Source of the DNA: Berberis thunbergii
Taxonomy: Eukaryota; Streptophyta; Magnoliopsida; Ranunculales; Berberidaceae
DNA: 64,000 bases
Assembly (NCBI GenBank): GCA_003290165.1
Contig: QNQO01000535.1
Location: 186,001-250,000 of the forward strand
Direction: 5' to 3'
In this document: one piece after another, positions 32,897 through 45,584 of the stretch
Position numbering within the stretch: the stretch's first letter is position 1
How the letters are laid out: every line of letters starts with the position of its first letter
Translations under genes and position numbers: made by a program
Notes under the pieces: generated by a model
Seen by the model: the letters and a program-made list of their open reading frames with translations, nothing else
Told to the model about the DNA's origin: nothing
Databases searched by the model: none

Positions 32897-33636
32897 ATAT
32901 TTACCTTTTAATTATACTATTATTTGACATTGAATTTTTGGCATTAATTAATTATACTATTATTAAATAATTATACGATTATTATACTATTATACTATTA
33001 TTCATAATATCATTAAATAATTATACTATTATTTGGCATTGACAATTCTTACCCAGGAGACTGACCCTAGACTAGGGATACCAAGAGTTATCAAAATAAA
33101 TTGAAATAATGAAAGACTAGAGGTAAATAGAATAAACAAAGCTTTTAAAAACACCGCTAGAGATGTTATACAGGTAGGTACACATTCAGTTAAGTTAGAC
33201 AAATTCATTTAAAAAGTATGAGAAAAGAATATACATATGAAAGCTTTTATTCAAGAAAAGAAAGATTACAGAGGAAACCAGGAATACAAAGATTATATTT
33301 CTCTCTAAATTTTGGATGCCTCTCTTCCGAAGAGATGACCTTTTTAAATAATGAAAAGATAAGAAATATCAATTATTGAAAAGATGCGAATACTATTTGC
33401 TTTTACTATTCGCTTTAGGAAGTTTTAGTACTGTTGATACTGTTTGCTTTTGGAAATGTTTGTATTGTTGATTCACGCGTCTTTCAAAAGAGAAAATGTT
33501 GTTGGTTGGGGCAGAAAGGTACTTAGTTGTTTTGTAGAGCTGGAAGATGCTTGATTGATTGTTTGTCCATTTGTAATCATGGCTTCTAGAATCATGATGA
33601 CTCATAGATGCTCAAGACTGATTGTAGGGACAGGAA

Positions 33637-34846
33637 TTATGCAAGTATCGAAAAGATGCCAAAGCAATCATCCTCATTGTCGGGAACTATTGGTTCATCG
33701 TCTTCGTTTGATCCGTCCATGGAATAGATCAGGGACAAAGTTTCCAACAATTGAGCTTTTGTAGGTTTGCCTTGAAGTTGTCTTTTGATATGTTGTTTGA
33801 GGAGCTTTGCTGGAGAAAATGATTGTAAATGATTCACCCGAGGAGCAGGAGAAGGATCCTTATTTGAAAAGAATTTTGTGACTGCTTCTTTTGTAACGCT
33901 TGAGTGATCAAATTGTGAACACCATTTGACTTTGAATCGGCAACAGAACCAGAGAGGAGCTTGAGCCGATTGACATGGAGTTGATAGGGTTGTTGAGACA
34001 TAATCCCAACAACAAATCCATGCGAGATTTAACTTGATGAAGAACCAGAGCGAAAGAACTTGCTATGAAGGCGGAATGGGAAGATGAAATTTGGACTTGA
34101 AAATCTGCCATCCTTCATGAACTAGGGGAGGAAGAATATCTTGTACTGGACCATAATTATTCCACCAAGTATGTTGAAACCATAATGGAACTGATTTTGA
34201 TGAGAACTTCTTACAAAAAAAAAAAAAAAAACCAGGAATGAGAACAGTTTGGGGTAGCGAGAAGGAAAGCTCGAGACCAAGCAAGTTTGTAATCAAGGTA
34301 ATTGTAAGATTGGAAATTGTAACTGACTGAAAAATTCTTATGGAAACGAAGATTTTGTTTCCAATCTGATTCAGACAAGATTTTAAGAATTTGACATTTG
34401 GAATGGGTAATCTTTGCGGGATTTGTAGAATCTTTGTAATGAGTAATCAATACTAAGTCAAAATCGACCATTATGAACTTATAAAATTAACGAATTTTGA
34501 GGATATCAGGTTCCTCAAAATGAGCTATTGGATCAAAACATTGTTTGGCTATTTGATGAGGTTCTTTGGAGATAGAGTGCAGAATTGGTTCTATCAAAGT
34601 GATTGGATCAAGGTTTGATTTTGTAACATAGGGGTTTGTAGTTTTGTTTTGAGTTTGTGGCTTTGTAAAAGTGGTCATTGCAGAGGTTGTTTTTTCTGCA
34701 TTTTATAGTGAAGTGTATGGATTTGTAAGGGAAATGACATAAGAAATATGTGCTTTGAGCTATGAAGCAGAAGGCTTCATAGCATATTGAGCTTTGGATT
34801 GTGGTTGTGGTGAGGCAGGAGGATTGGAAGAGGACTGAGAGCTCAT
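33637..34846 (-). pseudogene. Viral second ORF, minus copy
   Basis: Starts MSSQSSSNPP (34846) and ends DNEDDCFGIF shortly before the stop at 33637. It parallels the plus-strand ORF at 44053-45259, with about the same length of 1.2 kb. It is broken into several frames (34487-34678, 34211-34471, 34063-34296, 33637-33837). In florendoviruses this second ORF has no known function. A poly(A)/T tract at 34215-34232 interrupts it. Confidence 0.8.
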
Positions 34847-34965
34847 GGTGACTTTTGAAGGAATTCTTTTGTTAGGAAATTTGCCAGAGAATTTGATTCT
34901 CCTTTTATATATTTGGGTTAAAATCAAAAGCAGACAGTAAACCCTTCCAGCGAGCAAAAATTTGT

Positions 34966-35930
34966 TTAGAAACAAGATTTTGAACATCTTTTTGCAAAAT
35001 TTCTATCTGCAACATAATCTAGAGATCCTAAAAAATGTTGTAATTGATTTTTATATTTGATTTCATTAGTAAATTTGTCTACAAATTTGATTGACCTAGT
35101 GATAGGTATAATTGTACCATGATGAATTTTGTGACTGAGAAAACAGACATTGGTTTGAAATAAATCAATTTTTGTTAGAGAAATAACTAATCCATTAGTT
35201 TTGATAATTTGAAAAAATTGATACAAATGTTTCCAGTGATCTGCTAAGGATTCAGAAAATATGAGTATATCATCGATATACACGATTGCAAAATTGGTGA
35301 ATGAAATGAAGATACCATTCATGATATTCTGGAATTCACTTGGTGTGTTTTTTAGGCCAAAATGCATTACGGTCCATTCGTAATGACCAAAAGGATTGAA
35401 AGTGATTTTGTAACGATTTTGGGGATAAATATGAATTTTCCAAAATTCAGATTTGAGATCAAATTTAGAAAATACCCTAGCTTGGTATAATCTATTGATA
35501 AGATCATTTTGTTAGGCATTTGATACCTAATCCATTGTAATGCTTCATTAAGCGGTTTGCTATTAATAACTAAGCGAGGAGTTCCACGTTCCAGCTCAGC
35601 AGTTTTATTACATACATAAAAAACAGAACAACTCCACGGGGATTTGGCAGAAGTGATTAATTTCTTAGAAATTAATCCTTGAATTTCAATTTTACAATAC
35701 TCCATTAACTCAGAGTTCATCTGAATTGGTCGAGCTTTGGTAGGGATCTTAGATTCTTGAAAATTTGATTCATATGGTAATCGAACCATATGCTGCTTGC
35801 GATGCCAAAAAGCATTGGGCAAATCAGAACAGAGTTCTGCAATCAAATTTTCTCGAAATTGGCTAATTTGAGTTTGTATTTTGGAATCTTTAAGTTGATT
35901 ACTAATATGATGATATTGAATTTCTTCTTT
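34966..35930 (-). pseudogene. Viral reverse transcriptase, minus copy
   Basis: Two frames (35367-35846 and 34966-35367) joined by a lesion. They carry the caulimovirid RT landmarks: NAFWHRK, a TPRLVINSKPLNEAL-type block and the catalytic YIDD box (about 35276-35287). The end of the RT thumb runs into a deletion that removes most of RNase H. Related to but clearly diverged from the plus copy. Confidence 0.85.
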
Positions 35931-36036
35931 TAAGAAATTTAGATGTTGGATTTTTCTATCAAAAAAGTTAAGAAATAAATTTTATTTTTGATAAAATTTA
36001 AGTCTGTAACATTGGGCTTGAGAAATAAAGGGAAGA

Positions 36037-36501
36037 TTAGATCTTCACCAAGGATTTTGGTTTGGATACCAGATTGTAGTAAAAAATGAGGTTCCGAGAA
36101 TCCTCAAATTTGTTGTGTCTACAGTCACGTAATGCGATAAGCGCACACATGTCGATACCTGATCTTGTAAGGGGCTTGATTCCTATTTGAATTAATCTGA
36201 TATGGATATATTTGTATTGCTGATTTTGTAAAAATTGAAGAGTTTTGGTAGAAAACAATTGTTTGGATTCAAAAGATCCATCAAGTGGTACCGTCTGTTC
36301 GACAATATCAATAAGATCTTCAGATTTTTTAGAAAATATAGATTTTGAGACTTCGTAAATGTTTTTGTAAGGAACTTCAGGAATTGACCATTTTTGTAAA
36401 TTATGTTCTACTTCTGGAATTCTAAATTCCAACCTATTTTTTAAATATGGTTTTATTTGCCTAGAGCTAGAAACTTGGGTAAACTTTGAAAACAAAGACA
36501 T
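36037..36501 (-). pseudogene. Viral movement protein, 5' part, minus copy
   Basis: Begins MSLFSKFTQVSSS at 36501 and shares NLQKW, the IGIKPLTRSG block and the LRDCRHNKFEDS block with the plus-strand fragments at 37.1 and 38.4 kb. It is homologous to the N-terminal movement-protein (30K superfamily) domain of florendovirus polyproteins. The frame open upstream to 36558 is probably untranslated leader. Truncated by the deletion junction near 36036. Confidence 0.8.
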
Positions 36502-36739
36502 GGTGTTTGATGTTTTGACAAGGAAAACTATGAAACATGAACACTGTAACGGGACCACTAGAACGGGACCACCTAACCCTCATAGGCCGCGCTATCCTTC
36601 ACGACTTACACTAAGGCTTCCAACGGTTGTCCAACGCTCCTTAACGACTGACCAACGCTACCTTGGACTCACTGACAATTACAACGTTTTTTAGGATCTC
36701 TAAATTATGTTGCACATTTTTACAAAAAATCTCAGGGTT

Positions 36740-37003
36740 TTACTCAAACATTTGTGTTGATAGGCTTAAAACCAATGCAAATCCATGGACACCAGCCCAT
36801 ACTCAAATTGTCCATTAGGTCAAAGCCCAAATCAAAAGTCTTCATTGTTTATGTATTTCAAATCCCAAAGCCTTCAAAATAGTAGAAACAGATGTGTCCA
36901 ATTTAGGATATGGTGGTATTCTAAGACAATGTCTCCCTGAATCTACATCTATACAATTAGTCCGATACCATTCTGGTGTTTGGAATCCTACCCAAGCCTA
37001 AAT
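36740..37003 (+). pseudogene. Viral RNase H fragment
   Basis: The plus-strand frame carries the RNase H start ETDVSNLGYGGIL and VRYHSGVWNPTQA, matching the plus copy at 43.55-43.79 kb. It begins at a junction next to the leader of the minus copy and ends abruptly in AT-rich element DNA at 37004. One in-frame stop early. Confidence 0.8.
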
Positions 37004-37103
37004 AATTTTTTGGCATTAAATAATTATACTATTATTTGACATTGAATTAATAGTAAAATTAATAATTACTATTAGAAATAATTTGGAAAATTAGAATTAA
37101 TAA
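37004..37103. other. AT-rich host-element filler between viral fragments
   Basis: TTGGCATTAAATAATTATAC-type AT repeat, the same as at 32.9-33.0 kb. It is therefore outer-element DNA separating two viral fragments. Confidence 0.7.
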
Positions 37104-37985
37104 TAGATTAATTCAAGTAGGAATTAAGCCTCTTACAAGATCAGGACTTGACACCTGTGCTCTCTTAGCATTGCGTGACTGTAGGCATAAAAAATTTGAA
37201 GATTCTTTGTTAGGAATAGCAGAATTCACCCTAGCCATGGGACCAATATATTTTGATTGTTACCAAAATTTCTCCGTTTCTCTCAATGATCCAAACATTT
37301 TAGAAACATTAACATTAAGCATTCAAACATCAAATTTCGACATGTTGCCTAGTTATGAGCCTTTAGCACTAATATACAAAATTACTTACAAAGCCATGAA
37401 GACTCATTTGAATCCCGCGCTCTTCAAGCATCTGAAAAAGGATGCACAATCTTCTTTCAGGCAAACAAAGAAAAAACCAATGTTATTGTCCCAAAAACAA
37501 TTAATTGGAATCAAATTACTTTTCCTGTCACCTGGCAAGTTCAATCCCAACCTAGGAAACCTCCTCCTAGTAGGATAAATCAAATTGTTACATTAGAAGA
37601 TGGAACTGTGGAATTACACTTATCTGAAGATAGAAAAACTAAAGTTCAATTATCTGATTTTCAATCTAGAAGAAGGTCTGGATCATCATTCAGAACTGCA
37701 CCTACACATATATCTAAGGTTCAAACTTCACCTATGCCACATCTCAATTTAGCAAATCTCGGACAAAATCCAAAATTTCCTTAGATTCCTCAACCTGATT
37801 ATGATTTCCAATCTGAAAATCAAAATGAATCTATCAAATCCCCAACAATCTCTGAGATGGGAGACCCTTCGCAGCTAAATGCCCTCTTTACAAAATTTGT
37901 ATTAGATAAAAAATCAATTAAGAATGAATATAGGCAAAATTATAATTTAACCATGAAGCCTTTTCACAAAAATATATTCTTGATC
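37104..37985 (+). pseudogene. Viral movement-protein fragment (second plus-strand piece)
   Basis: Matches 38430-39254 and 39866-39927 of the longer plus copy nearly base for base, including the ALRDCRHKKFEDS block and GPIYFDCYQNFSVSLNDPN. It ends at a T/G homopolymer junction (about 37989-38020). It carries the uninterrupted version of the site where the hAT MITE sits in the longer copy (empty site GGCAAAATTATAATTT at 37933). Confidence 0.85.
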
Positions 37986-38131
37986 AACAACATCTAATAG
38001 GAATTTTTTTTTGGGGGGGGGGGGAATAGTTGCGTTGGTCAGCTGTTTTAGCCCTGTGTAATTCGCAAGGTTGCGTCATTAGGGTAAGGTGGTCCCATTA
38101 CCTATTTATCCTCGTTTAACCTTGGAACAGA

Positions 38132-40300
38132 ATGTCTTTGTTGTCAAGATCTACCCGAGCTTCAAGCTCTCAATCCAAAAACCCTAATATCCATAATAGA
38201 CTAGAATGTAGGATTTTAGAAGTAGAACAAAATCTTCAAAAAATGGTCGATTCCTTTCAAACAAGTTTATGAAATTTCAAAATCTATATTTTCTCAAAAA
38301 ACTGAAGATCTAATTGATATTGTAGAAAAAACCATATCGATAGATGGATATTTAGAATCCAAACAATTATTTTCAAGTGAGACATTACAATTTCTTCAAA
38401 ATGAAGGGTACAAGTATATCCATATTGGTTTAATCCAAATAGAAATTAAGCCTCTTACACGACCATGACTTGACACCTGTGCTTTCTTAGCATTGCGTGA
38501 CTGTAGGCATAACAAATTTGAAGATTCTCTATTTTGAATAACAAAATCCACCCTAGCCATGGATCCAATCTATTTTGATTGTTACCCAAATTTCTCCATT
38601 TCTCTCAATGAACCAAACATTTTAGAAACATTAACATTAAACATTCAAACATCAAGTTTCGACATATTGCCTGGTTCTGAGCCTTTAGCACTAATATACA
38701 AAATTACTTACAAAGACATGAAGACTTATTTGAGTCCCCGAGCTCTTCAAGCATCTGAAAAAGGATACACAATCTTCTTTCAGGCAAACAAATAAAAAAA
38801 CCAGTGTTATTGTTCAAAAAACAATTCATTGAAATCAATTTACTCTTCCTGTCACCTGAAAAGTTCAATCCCAACCTAGGAAACCTCCTCCTAGTAGGAT
38901 AAATCAATTACATTAGAAGATGAAATTGTGGAATTACAGTTCTCTGAAGATAGAAAAAATAAAGTTCAATTATTTGATTTTCAATCTAGATGAACGTCTG
39001 AATCATCATTTTCAACTGCACTTACACATATATCTAAGGTTCAAACTTCACATATGCCACATCTCGATTTAGCAAATCTCAGACAAAATCCAAATTTTCC
39101 TCAGATTCCTCAACCTGTTTATGACTTCCAATCTGAAAATCAAAATGAATCTATCAAATCCCCAACAATCTATGAGATGGGGGACCCTTCTCAACTAAAT
39201 GTCCTCTTTACAAAATTTGTATTAGATAAAAAATTAATTAAGAATGAATATAGACAAAATTAGTGTTCTGAAAAGCGCTAGGCGGTGGGCGGGTAGTGAG
39301 CAAATGCCTAGTGCCCAGGGGCCTAGGCGCTAGGTTTTATATTATAATTTTAATAATTTAGAAGCATAATAATTTATCAATTACATCCAATTTAATGCCA
39401 ATATACATATGCAAAATTTAAAAACATGAAAAATTAACAATCATGAACAAAATTTACTAAAATTCAAATGACTGAAGTTGGTCATGATGGGTACTTTATA
39501 CAAAGTTGAATTTGTGGACAAATATCCAACCTACTCTTTATTTTTCTTCAAATTGCATGAATGACCTCAGTCATGTTTGATAAAGTCTAAATTACTAAAA
39601 TTGGTACCGACGGATCATTTGAGAATTCCATTAAGTAATTATCATTTGCTACATTCAGACATATAATGAATAAAAAAAACAATTAAATTGTTTATTTCCA
39701 AAAAAGGGGAAAGAAAAATAAAATAAGAACACATCAACCTTATTAAAAAAAAAAAAAAAAAAAAAAACTCGCCCAGACCCAACCTAGACTGCCCAAACCC
39801 CGCCCAGCCATTAATCTGGGCGTTTCTCTAACGCCTAGGCCGTTTTTTAGAACACTGGGCAAAATTATAATTTAACAAGATATGAAGCCTTTTCACAAAA
39901 ATATACTCTTGATCAACAACATCCAATAGGAAAATTATTTTACCAATATTGTGAACAAATCCAAGAAAATATATTATTCTTTACTTGGTACAAATATTTT
40001 TTTTTACCAAGAATCTATACTATCACTAATAAACACAAATTGGCAACTAAAAAATAATACCTTTAGAGGAAATCAAGTATTATACTCAAGGCACACATAT
40101 TTTAGCCTATCCATTAAAAGATTCTACCCAAACAAATATGACAACTCCAAATGGTATTTCAAAAATAATTGAACAGAATAATACCAATATTCTACTCACA
40201 AAGTTAGTAATATTATAACTCAATAGAACACTATCGACACTTCACAATCAAAACCAAATACGTATTTTACTCCATCTACAATTGAACAAGATATACTTTC
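38132..40300 (+). pseudogene. Viral movement protein region, interrupted by a hAT MITE
   Basis: Begins with ATG at 38132 (MSLLSRS) and carries the same blocks as the other two movement-protein pieces. Stops appear within the first 50 codons and repeatedly after. The MITE at 39261-39857 splits it. The rest resumes at 39866 with no loss apart from the TSD. Boundary with the coat-protein region not determinable. Confidence 0.8.
39261..39857. mobile_element. hAT MITE (CAGTGTTCTAAAA family) inside the viral copy
   Basis: 597 bp. The left end is TAGTGTTCTGAAAAGCG. The right end, reverse-complemented, is CAGTGTTCTAAAAAACGG. The TSD is GACAAAAT at 39253-39260 and GGCAAAAT at 39858-39865 (7 of 8 bases). 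The sister viral fragment has the empty site at 37933. Inverted orientation relative to the copies at 9781 and 50032. GC-rich ends surround an AT-rich core. Confidence 0.93.
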
Positions 40301-40379
40301 AACCCCTACACATCTTATTGATATAATCAATAAAAAAACTCGCTGCTTTAAAAATAAATGACATACCATCTACATCAAA

Positions 40380-41675
40380 ACAACTTAATACTATATCACA
40401 AAACACTCAGGAGTCAGACGAATATGACTTTCCTACCCAATTGGCAAAACTTAAAACCAATCCACTAAAAAGGCAAAGAAAAACAAATTTTAATCAACCA
40501 TTTCCTACCAATAGGAATTTTTTTCCTCAACCTTCGTTACTAGACATGCAATATGAAGAAAAATCTTTATAAACTTCAGCTCATTATTCTACTGGATTCA
40601 TCTATGAATGGAATATAGATGGTCTAACTGCCCAAAACACCAAAAACTTAACTCTATAAATGACTTTGTTGGCTTGTGCTCATCGCAACGATAATAAAAA
40701 TGATAATCAAATTGCTCAAATTATTGTCGCTGGCTTTACTGGTCAACTTAAATGATGGTGGGATAATTATCTGAACAACACCAAATATTACAAGCAGTTA
40801 AGATTGACAATTTAGGCTATTATATTAAAAAAGAGCAAGGATCACATATTGCTGATGCAATTGCTACTCTAATATTTGCAATTCTAAAACACTTTTTAGG
40901 TAATCCTATTAATTTCCAAGAAAAATCAAAAAATATCTTAATGAATCTCCGATGCCCTATACTTAGTGAATTTCGTTGGTATAAGAATATTTTTATAAAC
41001 AGAGTTATGACTACGCCAGAAGCTAGTCATGCTTACTGAAAAGAAAAATTCATCTTTAGTCTTCCCTCAACATTCGTTGAAACTGTCAAAATAAGTCTAA
41101 GAACAAAACACAATGGTGACATTCCTTATGATAATCTCACCTATGGTGAATTAGTTGCTCATATTGAGATGGTTGCATTAAATTTATGCAATGATCTCAA
41201 ATTAAGAGCTCAATTAAAGAAACAAAATACAAGAAACAGATTAAACCAAAATATTCAATCTAAACCTCATAAAAGATATCATAAGTCCAAACAATCATAT
41301 CCTAATTATTATGAGAAACCTAAACGACATCGTACTAAGAAACCTTATCATAATAAGCCTTATCCAAGTCCTTCAACAAAACAACCCATCTGTTTCAAAT
41401 GTGGCAAACCTGGTCATTATGAAAAAAATTGTAAGTTACCTCAAAAAATCAAAGAAATACAAGACCCAGACGATATAAAACAAATGTTCGAAAAATTACT
41501 AATAAATTCTCAATCTTCTGATTATTCCGAATCCAATTCGGATGAAACATTAGACGACCCTCAAGCCTATCAACTTTATACTTCTTCTGAATCACAAAAG
41601 GAACAAGAACCTCATAATATTGATCCTTGCTTTTGTAAATCGATTAACATGTTATCTAAAAACAAAGAACCTTAA
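40380..41675 (+). pseudogene. Viral coat protein region with zinc knuckle
   Basis: Contains a gag-like core (YEWNIDGLTAQN, GFTGQLK-stop-WWDN) with stops. An open stretch of 168 codons from 41169 then ends in a basic arm and a CCHC knuckle, CFKCGKPGHYEKNC (41391-41432), followed by an acidic tail. This fits the coat protein of caulimovirids, which package DNA and carry one CCHC motif. Confidence 0.8.
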
Positions 41676-42089
41676 GCCTATCAAGTAACATCTTATTGGA
41701 TTTTGTAGATAATATTGATGATCCCATACTTAAACATGAATATTTGCAACATATTAAACAATCAATCCCTAAAAAATAAACTTTTGATAACATTAAACCA
41801 TTTTATAATCCTCAAGAAATTTTTAACAGGTTTCAAATTGCTAAACAACAACCTACTAACTATACAAGATTTGCAACAAGAAATAAATTCAATGAAAAAA
41901 GAAATACAACAACTTAAACAAAATCATTCTCAACTAGCAGATGAAGTCTTAGGTCTCCAATATCAACGGATTGATCATACAAATCAACCTTCAACTTCGC
42001 ACACAAATGAAGAATTAGGTCTCCAATATCAACAAATTGATCATACAACTCAACCTTCAACTTCGCATACAAATGAAGAACCTCAATTT

Positions 42090-42416
42090 CTATACTTAAT
42101 CAATCAAATAAACTATCATAAATGGTATATTAATATAACCCTTGTTATTAACAAAGAATATCATCTCAATACCACTGCATTAGTCGATTTTGGTGCAGAT
42201 CTTAACTGTGTCTCAGAAGGAATGATTATTTCAAAATATTTTGAGAAAACCAAACAACAATTATTCACTGCTAACCGAGAAAAATTAGTAATCAAATATA
42301 AATTATCCAATACACATATATGCCATAATAAACTATGTATTAAACATGACTTTCTACTAGTTAAGAATACGGGTCAGGATATCATTATTGGGACTCCTTT
42401 CTTAATAACGATATAA
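42090..42416 (+). pseudogene. Viral aspartic protease region
   Basis: Retropepsin-like block ALVDFGADLNCVSEGMI (42177-42227) and the later DIIIGTPFL motif. The catalytic D-T/S-G has become D-F-G, so the protease would be inactive even without the stops. It follows coiled-coil-like repeats (LGLQYQ.IDHT twice, 41947-42070). Confidence 0.8.
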
Positions 42417-42559
42417 CATTTTCATGTTATTAAAAATGATATTTATGCGATTATTTTAGGCGAAAATATAACCTTCCATTTTTTACTAAAACCTAAAGTT
42501 ATTGATCTCAACATATTAAAACAAACAAATTGTTATCTTAATTTTATTACTAAAAACTT

Positions 42560-43480
42560 AGACAATTAAATTATCTTAAAGAACTTGGCTATCATCGTAC
42601 TGAACACCAACTAACAAACCCCAAAATTCAGTGTGATATTGGACAATTCAAACTCAAACTTCAATCAGAACTTTGTTCTAATTTGCCAAATGCTTTCTGG
42701 CATCGAAAACATCATATGGTTAGATTACCTTAGGAACCAAATTTTAATGAAAAAATGATTCCTACAAAAGCTCGTCTCATTCAAATGAATGTTGAGCTAA
42801 TGGAATACTATAAACAAGAAATTCAAAATTTAATTTCTACAAAATTGATTACCCCAAGCAAATCAACTTGGAGCTTTCTGCTTTTTATTTTCGTATGGCT
42901 GCTGAATTAGAAAGATGATCACCAAGGCTTGTAATTAACTACAAACCCCTTAATGAAGCTTTACAATGCATTATATATCATATTCCAAACAAACGTGACC
43001 TTATCAAATGCTTACATCAAGCTACCATCTTCTCAAAATTTGATCTTAAATCTAGATTCTAGCAAATCCAAATCCATCCTCAAGATCGTTATAAAACAAC
43101 TTTTAATGTCCCATTTGGCCATTATGAATGGACCGTTATGTCATTCGGTCTTAAAAATGCTCCGTCTGAATTTCAAATTTCAAAACATTATGAATGATAT
43201 TCTTACTCCTTTTACCCACTTCTCAATCGTGTATATAGATGATATTCTAATTTTTTTCAAAACTTTGGATGAACATTGGAAACACTTGTACCAATTTTAT
43301 CAAATTATCAAATCTAATGGTTTGGTTTTATCTCCCACAAGAATTGATTTATTTCAAATTAATGTTAGATTTTTTATATCACAAAATTCACTTTGGAATT
43401 ATTACATCTATTAATAGGGCAATCGAATTTGCAGATAAATGTTTAGATGAAATTAAAGATAAAAATTAGTTACAAAGATT
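42560..43480 (+). pseudogene. Viral reverse transcriptase, plus copy
   Basis: Blocks in order: LCSNLPNAFWHRKHHM, PTKARLIQMN, RLVINYKPLNEAL and, after a frameshift, the catalytic YIDDILIF (YIDD at 43232-43243). Several stops and at least two frameshifts. Spacing agrees with caulimovirid RT. Homologous to 34966-35930 on the minus strand. Confidence 0.88.
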
Positions 43481-44050
43481 TCTAGGTAGACTAAACTATG
43501 TTTCTGAATTTTATAAAAATTTACGCATCATAATCAAACCCCTGTTTGATAGACTAAAAAATAACCCTAATCCTTGGTCTTCTCTTCATACCCAAATTGT
43601 CAGACAACTTAAATCCCAAGTTAAAAGTCTTCACTGTATTGGTATCTCTAATCCTGCTGCATTCAAAAGTGTTGAGACTGATGTATCAGATGTCGGGTAT
43701 GGGTGTATTCTTAAACAAAAAACTGAAAATTCCACGTCTGTCTAGTTGGTTCGCTTCCATTCTGGTATTTGGAATGAAACCCAATCTAAATATTCTACTA
43801 TCACAAAATAAATGCTTTTAATCGTTTTATGTATCATGAAATTTCAAGATGATTTAGTCAATAAACCATTTTTATTACGCATTGATTGCAAATCAGCTCA
43901 AGATATTTTGAAAAATGATGTTAAAAATCTTATGTCCAAACAGATATTTGCAAGATAGCAAGATTTACTGTCCGCTTTTGATTTTCAAATTGAGTATAAA
44001 AAGGAGAGTCCAATTCTCTGCCTGATTTCATCACAAGAAAATATTTGCAG
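43481..44050 (+). pseudogene. Viral RNase H, plus copy
   Basis: LRRL-type connection (FLGRLNYV), then ETDVSDVGYGCIL (start of RNase H with its first catalytic Asp), then VRFHSGIWNE-like and LRIDCKSAQDIL. Broken by stops. Ends at ENICR/KYLQ just before the second ORF. Confidence 0.8.
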
Positions 44051-44052
44051 AA

Positions 44053-45259
44053 ATGAGTTCTCAAGCTTCTTCTTCCAAACCTCCTTCTTTGCCTCAACCT
44101 CAATCCAAATCTTAATATGAAATGAAGCTTGCTCCTACAAAACCAAAAGTCTGACCAAATTCTTATGCTTTAGCTATTACAAATCCTTACTTCCCATTAT
44201 TCAAAGAATAAATCCATTATACTATGAAACCCTTTAGCAAACCTCATTCAAAACCCTCAAACATATACATTACAAAACCAAACCTTGAACCAATCATGTT
44301 AGTCGAACCATATCTATACCCTAGTATAGATGACCCCAACATCACAACAAAACAAATTTTTGATCCAAGATCTCCATTCGATGAAGCTAATCATCTCAGA
44401 ACTTGTGAGTTTTATGAATACATCATAATTGATACTGATCCAGTCCCATCACAAAAATCCCTCTGACTCGACCAAGATAACTCATTCGAAATGTCAATTT
44501 CTCAAAATTATATCTCCTTAAGATTGGAAACAAGCTATTATCACTCATAAACGATTTTCTCATAATTACAATCCTTCTTCTTTCAACTACCTTGATTACA
44601 AACAAGCTTGGTTTAGAGCCTTCCCACTCGTCACACCCAGGTGTTCTCATTTCTGGTTTTTCCTTTTCTGCAAGAAATTTTCATCTCAAAATCTTCCCTT
44701 GTGGTTCCAACATAATTGGTGGAATTTATGTGGTCCAGTCCAAGACATTCTTCCACCTTCTGTCTTAGAAGGATGAAAACTCTTCAAATCAATGTTCAAA
44801 GGCACAAACCTTCCAGAACAACAAGTACCATCTACATGGTTCATTGTCAAATTCAATCTTGCATGGATTTGTTGTTGGGATTATCTTTCAACATCCATTC
44901 CACATTCTTTTCATTCTGAATAAGCTCCATTATGGTTATGTTGCTGATTTAAAGTCAAGTGGTGGTCTTAATTTGATCATTCTCATATTACCAAGCAAAC
45001 AATTTCATAATTGCTCCGTCCAAGTTCAAGCTCCATACACAATGTTTCACGCCCAAGTTCACAACCACTCTCGAAGTCAAAATTACTCAAACATCAACTC
45101 AAAACTCATCTCAAACGATCTCCATCCAAAGCCCAATTAATTGAAATCTTATCTCATGTATGTTCTTTGGATAACTCTGATGATGAAGATGAACTTCTAG
45201 TTCCTACCAACAATACAATTCCTGTCGACAATGAGGATGATTGTTTTGGTATCTTTTAG
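44053..45259 (+). pseudogene. Viral second ORF, plus copy
   Basis: Starts MSSQASSSKPPSLPQPQSK at 44053 and ends DNEDDCFGIF at 45257. Several stops and frameshifts; open pieces are at 44224-44466 and 45011-45259. No domain recognised. A proline/serine-rich head and an acidic tail (DNSDDEDELL) are visible. Homologous to 33637-34846. Known florendoviruses have a second ORF of unknown function at this place. Confidence 0.8.
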
Positions 45260-45584
45260 CCAAAACAAGATTATTTCTACCAGCCAATTATTACAAAAGC
45301 AAAAGCAACAATCAAGTGTGCTCGTCACAAGCTCCTAGTCTCAATCAAGCATCTTCCAGCTACACAAGACGTTAATAATTTTTCCTAAAGTAAAATATCA
45401 TCAACAGTCTTCAATAGTGCTCGCACTCAAAGAAGCTCATCAATTATTCACAAAGCAACACAGGCAGTTTGTCTATTCTACCAACAACCATACCAGCTCA
45501 ACAACTCAATTATGCAATGCCAACTCAACAATCTATCTCATCAATCTTGACACAATCATCGCATATTTCCTTTTAGTATTTAAG

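Larger units (their letters stand above)
33041..36665 (-). mobile_element. Endogenous pararetrovirus (florendovirus-like Caulimoviridae), deleted minus-strand copy
   Basis: On the minus strand the order is leader (to 36502), movement protein 5' part (36501-36037), end of protease and RT (about 36036-34966), RNase H tail remnant, second ORF (34846-33637) and 3' region to about 33041. The middle of the polyprotein is gone. The frame jumps from the movement protein to the protease end near 36036, so coat protein, zinc knuckle and protease active site are deleted. Most of RNase H is also deleted near 34975. The outer end at 33041 (CTCCTGGGTAAGAATT on the minus strand) corresponds to the bases just before the primer-binding site of the plus copy. 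Frameshifts and stops throughout; it cannot encode a virus. Confidence 0.85.
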
